Below, piece after piece: positions 11,501-24,410 of a stretch of DNA of 64,000 nt (within the stretch, counting starts at the first letter, position 1; each line of letters begins with the position of its first letter). The notes beneath the pieces were generated by a model. That model saw only the letters and a program-made list of their open reading frames with translations. It searched no databases and had not been told where the DNA came from. Position numbers and translations under genes: made by a program. Source of the stretch: Pterobdella sp. o SKG-2022 (Eukaryota; Annelida; Clitellata; Hirudinida; Piscicolidae); the NCBI GenBank assembly GCA_964035795.1, contig OZ038321.1, forward strand, positions 18,913,209-18,977,208. The letters are read 5' to 3'.

Positions 11501-14500
11501 AACCATTGTTTTTCTAAATAATTCGAAATTGGGCCTTTATCTACCACAGAAAGTTTCTTTGGTTGTAACTGTTTTAGTTAAAAATTTTTTGTTTTAATAT
11601 TTCAGCAATTTTTATTTTTTTCGGTTTTAAGAATATCTGGCTTAATTGTGTTCATTCAATGTTTAAATCTGAATTGAACATTTAAATCGATATGGTATTT
11701 CTTATTGTGATAAAAAGAATGCACTAACAGAAGGATAAAATCTTTTTCCCAAATCAAACATGAATTCCTTTCTAGTGACGTATGTGTTCAAAAAAGTCAC
11801 CTTTTACCGATCAAATAGCAAATGTTTTCAAAATGTTGTAAAAAAAAAGCTTATTTAAATGCTTGAAATTTTTTTGCGTGAAAGTAAGAAACATTTAAAA
11901 AAATTGATCTGTTGAAATTATCAAATATTTTCAACAAAAAACAATGATTAACACAGTAAAACTTACCAACTCAAAAAGGCCGCCCCTATTCCTCACTAGT
12001 TGCCGAGCTTCAGGTGTTTTGGCTAATGCCCCGATGCATTCTGCCGCCAAACACCTGATGTATTCATTATATCATCAGTTTTTTAATAAAAAAGTTTAAT
12101 TATTAATTGAATTTATGATAAATCTTTTAACTTTTACTGAAAGCTTGATTTCGGTTGGCAAATAAAATTGAATCTAAAATTCTCTTTATCAAGTTAGTTC
12201 AATTTCGTTAATTATTAAAGATTAAATGCCAGAATTTGCTAAAAAAATTACCTAACGGGAACACTATGGTTTTCCAACAAATCTATTAAAATCTCGATGC
12301 CTCCCAGCCTTATAGTGTCTTGCCACACAGGTCGGAAATGCGAGATTTTTATTAGCACTTTCAAGGCACACACTTGGCACTCAAAATCTGGTAACTAGAT
12401 TCCAAAGATGAAGATCTTGATTATAAGTACTAAATTTTAAACAATACATGTTTTAATATAAAAAAATTTATTAATCTCTCATGAAAGTTTCAAAATTTCA
12501 GAGTTCTGAACAATAACCTCAAGAATATTTATAAGGATTTTGACGCCATTTGCTTCATGGATAGACAAAGCTATCTTTTCTTGACTCAGATCAAAGTCTA
12601 AAATATCACACATACATAACAACGTGAAGCTTCGATCTCCCACTTGAATGTACCGAAAAATATTCTGAATGTGCCAATAGTTGGCGAACTTTGGATCTTT
12701 AGTTTTGACTGTGTAAAGAATGCCTGGTTTTTCTTTTAAAGCATCAAAATCTGAATCAGGTTCTGAGTCACTTTCTTGTGTCGAAGGTTCTTCTATCCAT
12801 TTGTCCAACTCTGTGCTTTTATTTTTTAACAGTAAAAAAGTTTTATTTTTTAACAGAATCGAATAATTATTAATAAACATGCAAAGAAACCTTATGCCAC
12901 TTATTTTAACAAAACAACTCTTCTTTTTCTTTATTGAGGCTTTTCTACTTGAAACTGTTTTTTTTTCTTCTTCTTCAGACTTTCTAGTTTGCCGGCTTAT
13001 CTCAAATTTTTTAATTTTATTTTCAATAACATATTCTTCTTCCTCCACTTCTTCGACATCTTCATCCTCAGTTGCTTTGTCCCCCTTCGAACCGTAACAG
13101 ACTGGTTCTAAATCCAACTCTATTCCACGTTTTAGGGTATCGTTTTGTGTTTCATCTGGCTCTTCATTTTTCAGCCTAGACGCCATCATTCCTTCCAGTC
13201 TGGCATTCCTCAACGCCTGCCATTTATTCATGTTAGTTTCCTTAAAACACCGTATGTATCGTTAAAAATATTTTTTATTTGAAGCTTTTAAGCTTCTGCA
13301 ATACTGAGGATTTTCTATACTACCAAATATATTACAATACAATACAATAACGCATATGATTATAGTGGCATTAACTCCAAGAGTTTTTAGACCACTAATA
13401 TATTGTATTTATAAACAATAGTTTGAATTTGGAAACAACCATAGTTTTGTAAAAACATCGTATGTTATTCAACTTAAATTTTGTAAAATAACTTATGAGG
13501 AATGAAATTCAAGTTGTTAAATAAAAAATTTTAATTCTTTATAAGTTCCAACGAAACAATTAATCCTTTATCAACGAGTTTTTAAACTTTGCCTAGTAAC
13601 TTTCTCTTTAATAAAATATTTGATTACAGAAAAATTAAGATAAAAAAATTTTGTCTAAGGTTTCATTGAAAAAGAATAGCCTGGGAGACATCTGTATGGA
13701 AAACAATTTAAAGTACTTATTTTAACGAAAGACACAAAGCTTTTCGTAAGAAAATCTTACATTATTATACGAAGAATGAGGTTTTTTTTTGTTAAAAAAT
13801 ACTGTGTTTGTTTTCGGATAAAATTCGTAACTTCGATAAGCCAGGTACGAGCTTTAAAAAGTTCGTCGACTTCAACCTCAGCTTCTTAGACAAACTAATA
13901 ATCAATAATTTACCTAACTTATATTAAAATTTTTTATGAGTTTATTTCATTCTACGAAGCTTTTCGTAAGATGAACTTATATGATATTTGTATCCACACT
14001 TGCTAATGTAAGTTCAACTTACGAAAAGCTTCGTGGAATAAAATAAACTTCTAAAAGTGTTTTCATTTGAATATTTTTAGGGCTTAAAGAATTGAAACTT
14101 TACCTAACTTACTTTCTGAAAAACACATAATTATCAAAGCTGTTAATAACAAAAAAACTTCACTTCGTTGATATTTTCATTGAATAACGGCGAGTACTCT
14201 CTTATAAGATTGATGAGACTATCATGTATCTCTGAGTTCCTTTCGAAGTCTGTGTCATTGTTTTGCATGAATCCATCCCTCTGGGTAACAGAGCGGAAAA
14301 AATTGTTACTTTGAATAAAAAACAATATCAAAACTCACTTCAATGTTTTGTTTTATTTAGAGTGATAAAAAAGTTTGAGAGCACCCGTTTTAATAATTGC
14401 CAGTTTAGATACATATAATTAAAACGACATCTTGTGATGAAACTAGACTTGTTGAAAATAATACTTGTTGCGTTTAAATAAATTTTATAAAACCCTAATT

Positions 14501-17500
14501 TACATTAAAATTCTATTTAATATTAATTCAACAAAAACTGATAACAACTTTATTAAGGAAAAATCCGGAGGTATTAGCGGTGATGAAGAGGTTAGGGCCC
14601 TGAACCAAAGACACCACGATGTAAGCTATGTCTCCATGTAACTGGCGCCACAATGGAGCTCGACATCCATTCTTGAATACGAAGAAAAAAGCTGTGTTGA
14701 AATAATGATATACTTAAAATATTAGAAGTAAATTTTTATAAATAATACGAAAAATACGAGTATTAGAATATTCAAAAAAAATTTTACGTCGATTTATGTA
14801 AGAATTTTAGTAAATTTACTGAGCAAAAAAACAGCTATAATTTTCGATGTTTTATAAGTACATTAAGATGTCTCTAAAAAGAGTATTAGAATGAAATAAA
14901 TTGCTTTAAATGATGTAAACTAAATAATAAAGATTCAATTTTTAAATCACGTCATTCTAATGAAAGTCATCTCGATTCAAAACATATAACTAATTTTATA
15001 TAGGTTCTTTACAAGAAGAATTTTTTCATAAATTCTCATTCAAGAATTAGTTTTCGATATGTAAAACCTTATCATAATTCGTTAGCGACATATTTAAACA
15101 GAATAAAATATTAAAAAAAAGTCTTGAATTAAAAATTCAAAATGAAAAACTATTATATTTGAGCAAAAATGCATATAACTAATCATTCCACCGTCAAAAC
15201 CTATTAAAGCCCTTTTATTCATAAGAAAAATCATTTGACAGCCCAAGGAACGTGGTAACTCATATGCTAAATGACTGAAAAACTAGATATTAAGCACAAA
15301 CGAGAAAGCCAAGCAATGTCTTGAAGTATGGGGTCGAGGTTGGTCGTTGCGATCACCCCCTTCACCAATTCAAACTGATCTTCCACCATTTTTGGGGTCA
15401 GTTTAGTATCCCTGTGTTAAAAAACTTCATTATTAATCCAATTAGATTATATTGCTGTGCATGTCTCAGTAACTGGGGTTGACAGCAGTCAGCCTGGATT
15501 ATTGATACTAGAATAGAGTAATTTATAAAAAAAGATCATTTATTTGGGACAAATTCTTATAGACTGCCAGCCCCAGCTAACGACCAACTTGAGATTGTCG
15601 AACTAAAATCCGCCGTTACCACATTTGGGCTGTTTGCTTTGCCGTTGTCAATAAAAAGAAAGATCATCCGCCAAGACAAATGACCGATACCAGAATATCA
15701 GATTGCCGATACCTGCTAACGGAGTCTACTGTTATCCAGGTTATAATAGAAAAACAGCCTCAATTTAGAGACGCTATCTTCGGTGCAGTTTAACGTCATG
15801 CCCTGGACCAATGGAAACTTGCTTGAAATTGGATAAAAAAACAGTTTTGCTCGATTTTTGTAACGAAAAAATATATATTCAAATTTGAAAAAAATAAATA
15901 TTTTAATATACAAAATTTGTGAATAAATGCTTTCAAAAGCTACCTTGAAACGTAGTTCAAAGCATCTTTCAGCAGCTGGAAGTCAAACTCCTTCAAAATC
16001 ATCAGCAGTTTCAAGAAACTCAGCTTGTACTTTGGTGATGCCAAATCATCTGTAAGATAGTTTCATTAAACAGTTTAAATCTATAAAAACATTGCATGTG
16101 TTATATCGAAAAGCCTTGTTAAAATAATCGAATGTCCCATGCAAAATTAAGTTCATGGAAATTATTATTGAATTATCATTTATTAATAATTGCAATAATA
16201 AGTTCCAAATGCATGTACTTACAGCTTTTGCTATAAAAGATTCGTAGGCTAAATATAACTATCTTAACAATAGAATTGCTTGATAGCAAACCTGGAACAT
16301 TCAAATCATTATTGATAATGGAAGCTTCAAAAAAGTCTTGCGCCGTGTTGCCTCCTTTGAAGAAATGCATATTTACTGATATGTTAAGAGATAATAAAAC
16401 AAATAACATCGGGTGAATAGATATATCTTTTTTATTAAAATTTTACTACTTATAATGATTTGCTATTTTTCAATAGTTGATAAATTTTAAGTTTTTGAAA
16501 TGAATTTGATATTCATGAACATACAAAAGGTCCATTTGTTGCACCCACCTTCCCCGGTGCATAAGGCATATTCCATGTAGGACATTATGGTGTCAGACAT
16601 GTTACTCTGGTACACCTCTGAGAACTGTGAGCCTAGTATTTGAGCCAGTGGATCAACGTTAGCTGTGAATGGATTGAGATTTATAAGTCGTAGTTGAAGT
16701 TTATTCATATTTAATTTGACTCATTCGTGTGTCTAGCTGAAATGTTTAAAATAATAGTTATAAGTATTTCCTGTTTTAAATATGTTTTTGGTGGTAGGTG
16801 AAGTTTCTATAAACAAGAAATCATGAAATTGGGCTTTTCAACTGTAAATTGATCCTAGATGATGAATAAAAATTGAGTTTTTATACTAACAACTCAATTT
16901 TTCGATGTATTTATTTATTAAACTACGATTGCTTGTTTAATACAATCTTAAAACTGAGTTTTTATTCAAAAATTTCAAAATTTCATAAATAGAGAATTGT
17001 ACATTTTTAGCAATGTTCATCATCGTTTTAGACCGTAGAAATTTTTATATATTCAAAATCAAGCTAGGGATTAAGTTTCATCAATTTTATTTTGAGACTA
17101 GTTTATTGGATTTCATGAATATTGTTTCAAATTGATATTGTAAGAATATATTGTAATAAAAGAATACCTATGATCTTATCGAAAATCTATTTAAGAATTA
17201 ATAATATCAAATAAACATTTTATAAAAAGAAGTAGTAAGTTTATAAATTAATACGCCAAATTTTATTTTCAGTTTTCTAAGAAAAAAGATTGAAATTCAT
17301 TCGCCAAAAAAAACATTAGTTATACAAAATCACTAAAAAATATAGCTCTGAGACGCATATTTCGAACACTAGCATCGCTGGAACACTATTGTTTCAACAC
17401 TCCAAAACCATCGCATCTCGAACGACCCTAGTCACCATTATAAAATGAAATCGCAAAATAGATATAACACTTAAATATTTGGCTGATGATAAAACAAAAA

Positions 17501-18647
17501 GAAAAGTTTATAACAACTGTTTCAACTCTTTTTTTTTGATGAATTATATTACAAAATAAAATAAATTGAAATGCTTAAAATGAAAAATTATCAGCAAGCG
17601 TTTAATATTCTATTTAAAAAAATTTATAGATGAATTATGAGTTTGAGCTTATAGAAGAATTTACTCATTTTATAAAAGCAACTTAATGGTTAACTTATAT
17701 GTCTCAAAAACCAAGTGTGAAACTTTTTATTTTTTATCTTTAAATTTTAATTTGTTTAATGTTTTATTGAAACTAATTTGCCCAGTGGTTGAGCATTAGA
17801 CTAATTATCTAAAGATATCGCGTTCTATCCCGCGCTTGTCCCGACAATTAGTAGTCCACATGCAGTAGCGCCCTGGGGAACCAATCAATTGCGCAACCGA
17901 AACCCCACATAAAGGCGATCATATGTTCGACATTTTAGCTCAAAAAATTTAATTATAGAAAACATTGTAGTTTATTCTAATTCCACTTGAAAATTTTCTA
18001 CATAATAAACACAATTATATAAAAAACTTGATAATTTAATATCCAGTATATTTGAAGATGTTTATTGGGATTCACGGTTAAACATAATTGATATGATTAA
18101 AAAGTCTAACTTTCGAGGCATGTTTTCGTTTCGATGACCATGAACTCTTTGCTACAATGAAGCATGAAAGAAAGGGCTTTGAATGTATATGCATGAACCT
18201 CAATAAGAGAGGTGCTGAATTTGACAGTCAAAATGGGCTCTTTATCTTCATTTTCTCGCAACTCAAACATGTTATCTTCTCTTGAATTTTAGTTTTTTTG
18301 GTTTATTTTTAAAGACTGTATATAAGAAAATCTCAAATTTATGTTTTTCAAATTGAAACCCACTGATTTGAAAAAAAAATTCAAATATATGTATATTAAA
18401 AGCATGTTGCTTAGCAATACTTTTTAGCCAGATAGCTAGAAAGTATATCACGCGGAACATTGGTCTTCCAGGTAAGAGGTTGCTTGAATCTTATGAGAGA
18501 TTCGTTCGGGTGTGTTTCAGGGAATGTTGAAACAAAGTTTGAAATAATTTCTAGTAAATTTTCAGTTTCTTTTGTTAATTCTAAGACGCCATGACCTTGT
18601 TCGGCGGCAGAAACTCTTTCTCGTGCTATTACTAATGCGTTTCCCAT
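8580..18647 (-). CDS. ODAD2: Outer dynein arm docking complex subunit 2 (armadillo repeat protein ARMC4), 20 exons
   Basis: ODAD2 is part of the axonemal complex that docks outer dynein arms on doublet microtubules in motile cilia and flagella. Exons (high to low): 18647-18421, 18280-18111, 16662-16549, 16354-16292, 16049-15944, 15411-15302, 14691-14549, 14280-14164, 13240-12518, 12394-12252, 12054-11967, 11568-11320, 11099-10989, 10592-10499, 10289-10165, 9977-9796, 9679-9565, 9488-9300, 9031-8798, 8708-8580. All joins are GT-AG and keep frame, giving about 1143 residues (human about 1044). Family landmarks in order: MGNAL start followed by GHGVLELTKE; NGCRAPLWRQLHGDI in exon 7; IHDSLINLIREYSPLF in exon 8; an acidic linker; YWHIQNIFRY then armadillo repeats; RSLVGGLEILVKLLKSDN; ALYQLSLDANN; C-terminal EAAAKCVSNIR. 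Exon 9 may hide a 108-nt frame-neutral intron (12811-12918), which would give 1107 residues. It is head to head with MDH1B. Introns carry a SINE and an inverted repeat. Confidence 0.95.
13939..14049. repeat. Fold-back element with 41-bp inverted arms
   Basis: The left arm (13939-13979) and right arm (14009-14049) are near-perfect reverse complements, with a few mismatches, around a 29-bp spacer. Both arms contain ACGAAGCTTTTCGTAAG or its complement. A partial copy of that core lies at 13736-13750. It sits in the intron between ODAD2 exons 8 and 9. It may be a MITE or the end of a larger element; no target-site duplication was identified. Confidence 0.7.
15455..15510 (+). repeat. Dispersed repeat copy, also at 36040-36101
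   Basis: The word CAGTAACTGGGGTTGACA, followed by an ATTGATACTA, is shared with the reverse complement of 36040-36101. The sequence around it (about 15455-15790) is richer in GC than the surrounding ODAD2 intron, as expected for an inserted element. The family is unknown. Confidence 0.5.
17771..17935 (+). mobile_element. tRNA-derived SINE, divergent copy
   Basis: Its head matches the SINEs at 54104 and 60168: GAGCATTAGACTAATTATCT (an anticodon-arm-like TTAGA/TCTAA stem with a 7-nt loop), a degenerate B box and then CGACAATTAG. The 3' body differs (GTCCACATGCAGTAGCGCC and onward), so this is either another subfamily or a chimera. It is antisense within ODAD2 intron 2. Confidence 0.6.
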
Positions 18648-18952
18648 TAGAAAAAATGTCAAATTGTATTGATTTTAAAATCGTGATTTTCAGGTCAATC
18701 TTTCTTATTTAAGCTTATTCTGAATCTCACAAGCAAAATTTTTTGCTCAGATTTGCTTTAATCGAGGAATTCAAACAACGTATGTAAACATGCAAACGGC
18801 TGATTAGGATTGTCCTGTGAAAAAGTTTTCAAGTTTTATACCTAAAAAAAATTTTCAAAATCAAAAAATTTTATAACTTAAAGTTTTCTTCAATTTTAGT
18901 TAAGCTCCGTTTCAATTTCTAATTATTTTTTGTTGTTTTTTAAATTTAAAAA
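18648..18952. promoter_or_regulatory. Shared divergent promoter of ODAD2 and MDH1B
   Basis: Only 305 bp separate the ODAD2 start codon (minus, 18647) and the MDH1B-like start codon (plus, 18953), so both promoters must lie here or overlap first exons. A perfect forkhead-type core, TGTAAACA, is at 18783-18790, near the middle. FOXJ1, the motile-cilia regulator, binds this class of site. No clear RFX X-box was found; ATGCAAAC at 18789-18796 is only weakly reminiscent of a half site. That the region is bidirectional follows from geometry; that FOXJ1 uses it is inference. Confidence 0.6.
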
Positions 18953-21900
18953 ATGGATTCTTACGATGTGAACGATTGGATAAATGTCGAAACTAATGTA
19001 TTTTCTAAATTATGCGATAAGTATGAGCATGACAAGTCTTTCAAGTTATCTAAAACAGATTGGGTAAAAATGATTTTTTTCTAGGCTTATTTTTTGGTTA
19101 CATCAATTACCTAAACCCTATAAGATAGTCTAGTTTCAGTTGAATTTAACTGAATTGTTTAGGAATGCTTGTGATTGATTGATACCTAATAAAACACTTT
19201 TTATTCCAGATAAATGAAAATGAAGTTAAGATATTGATAATTGGAGTGGAAATGAACTATAATTATATATATTTGTTGCATTCCATTGCCAGAGGGAAAA
19301 TGCTTAATGATATCAGTGTTAGACCTTCAATTATTACTTGTAATGCTCAAAAAGTTTCTAAAAAATCCAAGACAAGAATCTTCAGTTTGCGTAAAACAGC
19401 ATTTGATTAAAGCCATGTTTTAGCTTCTAAAATAATAAATTTTAAAAATAATTTTTGGCGTGAAGGAATTTTAATTTTCATAAAAGCTTTTTCATACCAA
19501 AAATCAATGTTAAAAATTTCATATGTCGCCAATGTTTGAAAAAACTAATTTAAATTTATGCTCAAATATTCAAAATTAAACTTGAAACAAGTTAATCTGC
19601 AACATAATCTGTAAGTATGTTCTCGAGTAAATATTCAAAGCAACTTGAACATTAGAAATATTAGAAGCAGCACTAAACATTTCATAAAAAACAACAATAA
19701 TGAGTGATTTTGATTAAAACATAAAATATATTCACTCAGGTTGTGATAAAATGCTTCGTAGAAAAACAGCACTTATCAAAGATGCAGACGATGGCCGATG
19801 AGTTAAAAGACTGCTCGTTGCCTTTATTGAAAGGTGGCTTGCTTTGATGGTAGCAAATTATATGAAATTATCGTTAAAAAATCGTGTATGATCGTAATAC
19901 TTCTTCTAATACATAAATAAATTCAGTACTTAACCAAGTTTATAATAAATTTAAGATAACGATTTATACAAAAAATATCGTAACTTTTTATAGAATGTCT
20001 CATGATGAAATTAAACATAAAACATCATAAAATTTCTTCCCCCAATTTTTTCATTTTACACATGTTTCAATCCCACTTGACAATATAAAAACTTCCACCA
20101 TACATTCAGACATAATAATAACGGCATCAGAAGAGGCTTTTAAGGACATTCAATTATGTCTCATCCTAAGTGAAAAGCCTCTCGATACTTCTCTTAGCGG
20201 AGTCCTCCAGCACACTGACACTTTCAGGTTGTATGCTGTCTCATTGGTGGTTTTGATAATGGAGTAATGCTCTTTATTGATTTATCAATGATTTCTGAAG
20301 CTCTTTTAATGGTTTTGATGATTTATTCATTAACTTTGGTAATCTATTGATGTTTTGTGATGTTTTGTTGATGGTTTTCAAAGTAAAAATAGTAGTTTTA
20401 ATATAAATTAGGAAATTTTATTACATTCTTATAAACAATTAATCATTTATACTCCTCAAATTCTCCATTACGGGTTTTTTCTGTATAATACCACACTAAT
20501 CATATATTCATCATTATATGGTTGGTAATTATTAGAAAATCAGCTACCGATTTGATACATTTGCAAGGCTGTTTAAGCACTACGCCAGTCTCTTCAACAA
20601 ACACAACGCCAATGTTAAGGTACCGCTCCTACTTTATGATTAGGAAGCATGCAAATCAAGAAAACGCACATTTTTGTTCAGTTATTTGCATTTAATTGAG
20701 TAAAAGAGTGTTAAGTAGAATAATAACTTGTTTAAAGTATGCTTTGGAAATGTAGATTGTCTCGCAAAAATCTTCGTACTAAAATAAAACGAAGGATTTT
20801 TGGTTTTATTCATTTTTTTTCATGTTTTCACTGTGCGTTGATACAATTTTGTTTTATGAAATTTCTCAAATGATATTCAAAGATTTTGGTGGTTTCAGAA
20901 CCGACCCTGTTGAACGCTCAAATTCTCAGAAGGTGACAACTACACACTAAAACATGTTTGAAAAATTACAACCGTAATATAAGTAATTCATTATTAACAT
21001 TAACACAACTGCTCTCAAGATACACCACAGTTGTATCACCCACCAATATTGCCTCGTTGTCTCTGCCCGTCGTAAACATCGTCAAGTTCCAAGTAAGTCC
21101 AACAATACTTTTTGCTTTTAACTTTATGAAGTTTTTCTGGATCATTTATTACATGTGGAAAAATACATCAGTGAATTTATTATTTCAAGTATCTGCAATT
21201 GATAATGAAACTTAACCATAAAAAGATTCGTACTAATTAATTCTCAAAAATACACTTCATCATACACTTTTTTTGATACTTATATGTATATTTAGGTTTT
21301 TATTAAGATTCTTAATGAATACCCACATATCTGGTGTATTTTAAATAGATGACTTTTAATGGTCTTGTTGGTTTTAAAACGCAGGGTTTTGATGTAATTC
21401 TTTGAAGTTAGAAAAAACTTGAAAAATAAATAGTATAGAAATAAATGACATGAAACTTCATTATTGGTACACAAATACTATACAGGAGTCACGGAGCATT
21501 AAAATGTATAATATGTACTAAATTTTTATATTTTACTCTTGCGATAAGAATATATTAAACATCAATAATACAAGATAGATCATACTACTATTATTAACTT
21601 TTCCACCATCAACCTCCAAGGTGGCGCAAAAGATGAGCGCACAGAGCAACCAGATCAAGAACATTATCGCATGGGCAGGCAAACAGGATAGAGATTTCAT
21701 TTTTGATCTTGACAAGGCCTCTTTTTATGTTAATCTATGCTTATTTGGTTTATGTGATTTTGATTAGTAACTGCAAATGCTTTGAAAATTGTTTTTAAAA
21801 TGTTCACGACATTTTATCGATAAAACGTCAATAAAAATTCTGAAAACTCACTTACTCAAAAGTTATTAAAACGATGAATCTTTGTAGAAAATGAGTGGAA

Positions 21901-24318
21901 CACATGATACATATACTTTCTTTTTGGTTTTTTTACACATCCCCTTAATGGACACACAGGACAATGGTACTTGGAAGAACCTGCAAAGCGTGCTTGCCAA
22001 TGGTCACTGGATCAAAAATAACCTGCCTGAGGTTAACTTCACAGTGTTTGAAGAATTCTATATTTTTATATCTAAAAATCAATTTTTTATGATAGTTTTG
22101 AACAAAAATTTTGTATCGACGTTTGTCTACAATGTAGTTTTTATTATGTTATAATTGTATCAACGTTGGACAAACCAATCAAAAAACTACAATAAAAAAC
22201 CTAATTTCCAAGACCTTATCACATAACAAGCCTACAAAAAATCAATAGAAACAAGCCAAGCAACTTCACTTGAAGAAATTTTAATAAGCATAAAACATGT
22301 ATCAAATACTTGCTTCAAAAAGTCATCCAAAAAAACACCATCAAACAGATATGAAGACCATGAGCTACACACACTGGCTGATAAACAAAAAAACCTAAGA
22401 AACCTAATAGAAAATTCTACAGAAATTGATAAAATCAACAACCTCAAAACACAAAGAAACAAAATCAAAACTCAAATAAAAAATAGATGTCTTGAACTAT
22501 ACAATAATGAACTGGAAGCAAAACTCAAAATAATAGAAACCTTAGACTATAACAGAAAAATGCATGCAGCTATTAAAGAATTGAGTATCAAAAGTAATAC
22601 AACTGCAAAACCACTCAAGATGAAAGATTTCAGGCAACATTATAAAAGTAAATTTTCAAAAAACAACCAACACACAAAACAACAATACAATAATAGCAAA
22701 ATAAATAAAATAAATATCTTTGAAGTAGAAAATACTATAAAGAAACTGAAAACCAACAAATCTCCAAGAGAAGAAAACATCTTCAGTGAAGAACTCAAAC
22801 TTTTAGAAACAAATATGAAAAAAACAGCATTAAACAGAGAACTTCAAAGCAACAATTTTCCTCAATCAATCTTCAACCATGGCATTATTATACCAATAAC
22901 AAAAAAAGGCAAAACTCTTTCTCCAGTAAACACAAGGCCAGTCATCTTACTAAAAAACAATAAGAAAACTCTTATCATTAATAATACTCAATAGAATAAG
23001 ACCTTTCATAGAAAAATACCTTCCCATTACTCAAGCAGCATACAGACCAACTAGGTCAACAACAGACATCCTATGGGCTCATAAAATAGCAAATGAAGAC
23101 AAAGTGAAATCAGGATGTACAATGAAAATAACCAGCATTGATCTGTCATCTGCTTTTGACACCATAAACAAGAAAAAATTTATAGAAATGTTAAGCACCA
23201 TAATCCCAGAATCTGAACTCAAAATAATCGAACTTCTTTTAACAAACACCACCTTAGCCATAAGATACAATAAAAACACTTGCAAAAGCTTTACCACAAA
23301 CATAAGATGCCCTCAAGGAGATGCTCTGAGCCCTGTCTTGTTCACGGTATACCTAGAAGCATGCATGAAAGAAATAAGAACCACCTACCCAGAAAACTCC
23401 TATGAACTCATTTACGTCGATGACGTAAAGTTCGTCTCACCAAGTGACATTAAACTAGATGAAATTGAAGCAATATTCCGCAAATGGGGTCTTACGCTCA
23501 ACAAAAGTAAAACGGAAGAAAGGCTGATTAATGAAGAGAACACTTTGTGGAAGACAATGAAAATCCTTGGAAGCTACGTCGGTACATGTGAAGACATCAA
23601 AAAAAGGAAAACTCTGGCAACTTTAGCGATGAACAGATTAAACCCAATTTGGAATAGTGGGATAAGTGTAGAGAAAAAAATAAGAATTTTAAGAATTTAT
23701 AAAGCTTATGTTCTCTCAATTTTCCTATATGGCTGCAGTGCTTGGGCAGACTCTAAAAGCATCAGAAGCTCAATAGACTCTTTCCAAAGAAAGCACATAG
23801 GAAGACTGGAAAAAGTTCATTGGCCAAATGTTATGAAAAACGAAGAATGCGACTCCGTCATACCACCTCTGCACAAGGAAGTGAGACTGAGAAGGTTGCA
23901 AATGCTGGGGCCGTAACAACCTGCCCGCAAAAAACATTTTGGGAAAAGCCCTAAAGAATTCCAAGAAAAAAAGAGGCAAACCACCATCAATTCTTCTCAA
24001 CACATTAATAAATGACATAAACTCTCTCAAATTAAACATGGACAACATTGAAAAAATCGATAAAGATGCGTATCGAGGAATTATTGGGACTCATTGTTAA
24101 ATGTGATTATGTCTAAAGNNNNNNNNNNNNNNNNNNNNNNNNNNNNNNNNNNNNNNNNNNNNNNNNNNNNNNNNNNNNNNNNNNNNNNNNNNNNNNNNNN
24201 NNNNNNNNNNNNNNNNNNNNNNNNNNNNNNNNNNNNNNNNNNNNNNNNNNNNNNNNNNNNNNNNNNNNNNNNNNNNNNNNNNNNNNNNNNNNNNNNNNNN
24301 NNNNNNNNNNNNNNNNNN

Positions 24319-24410
<92 letters not shown>

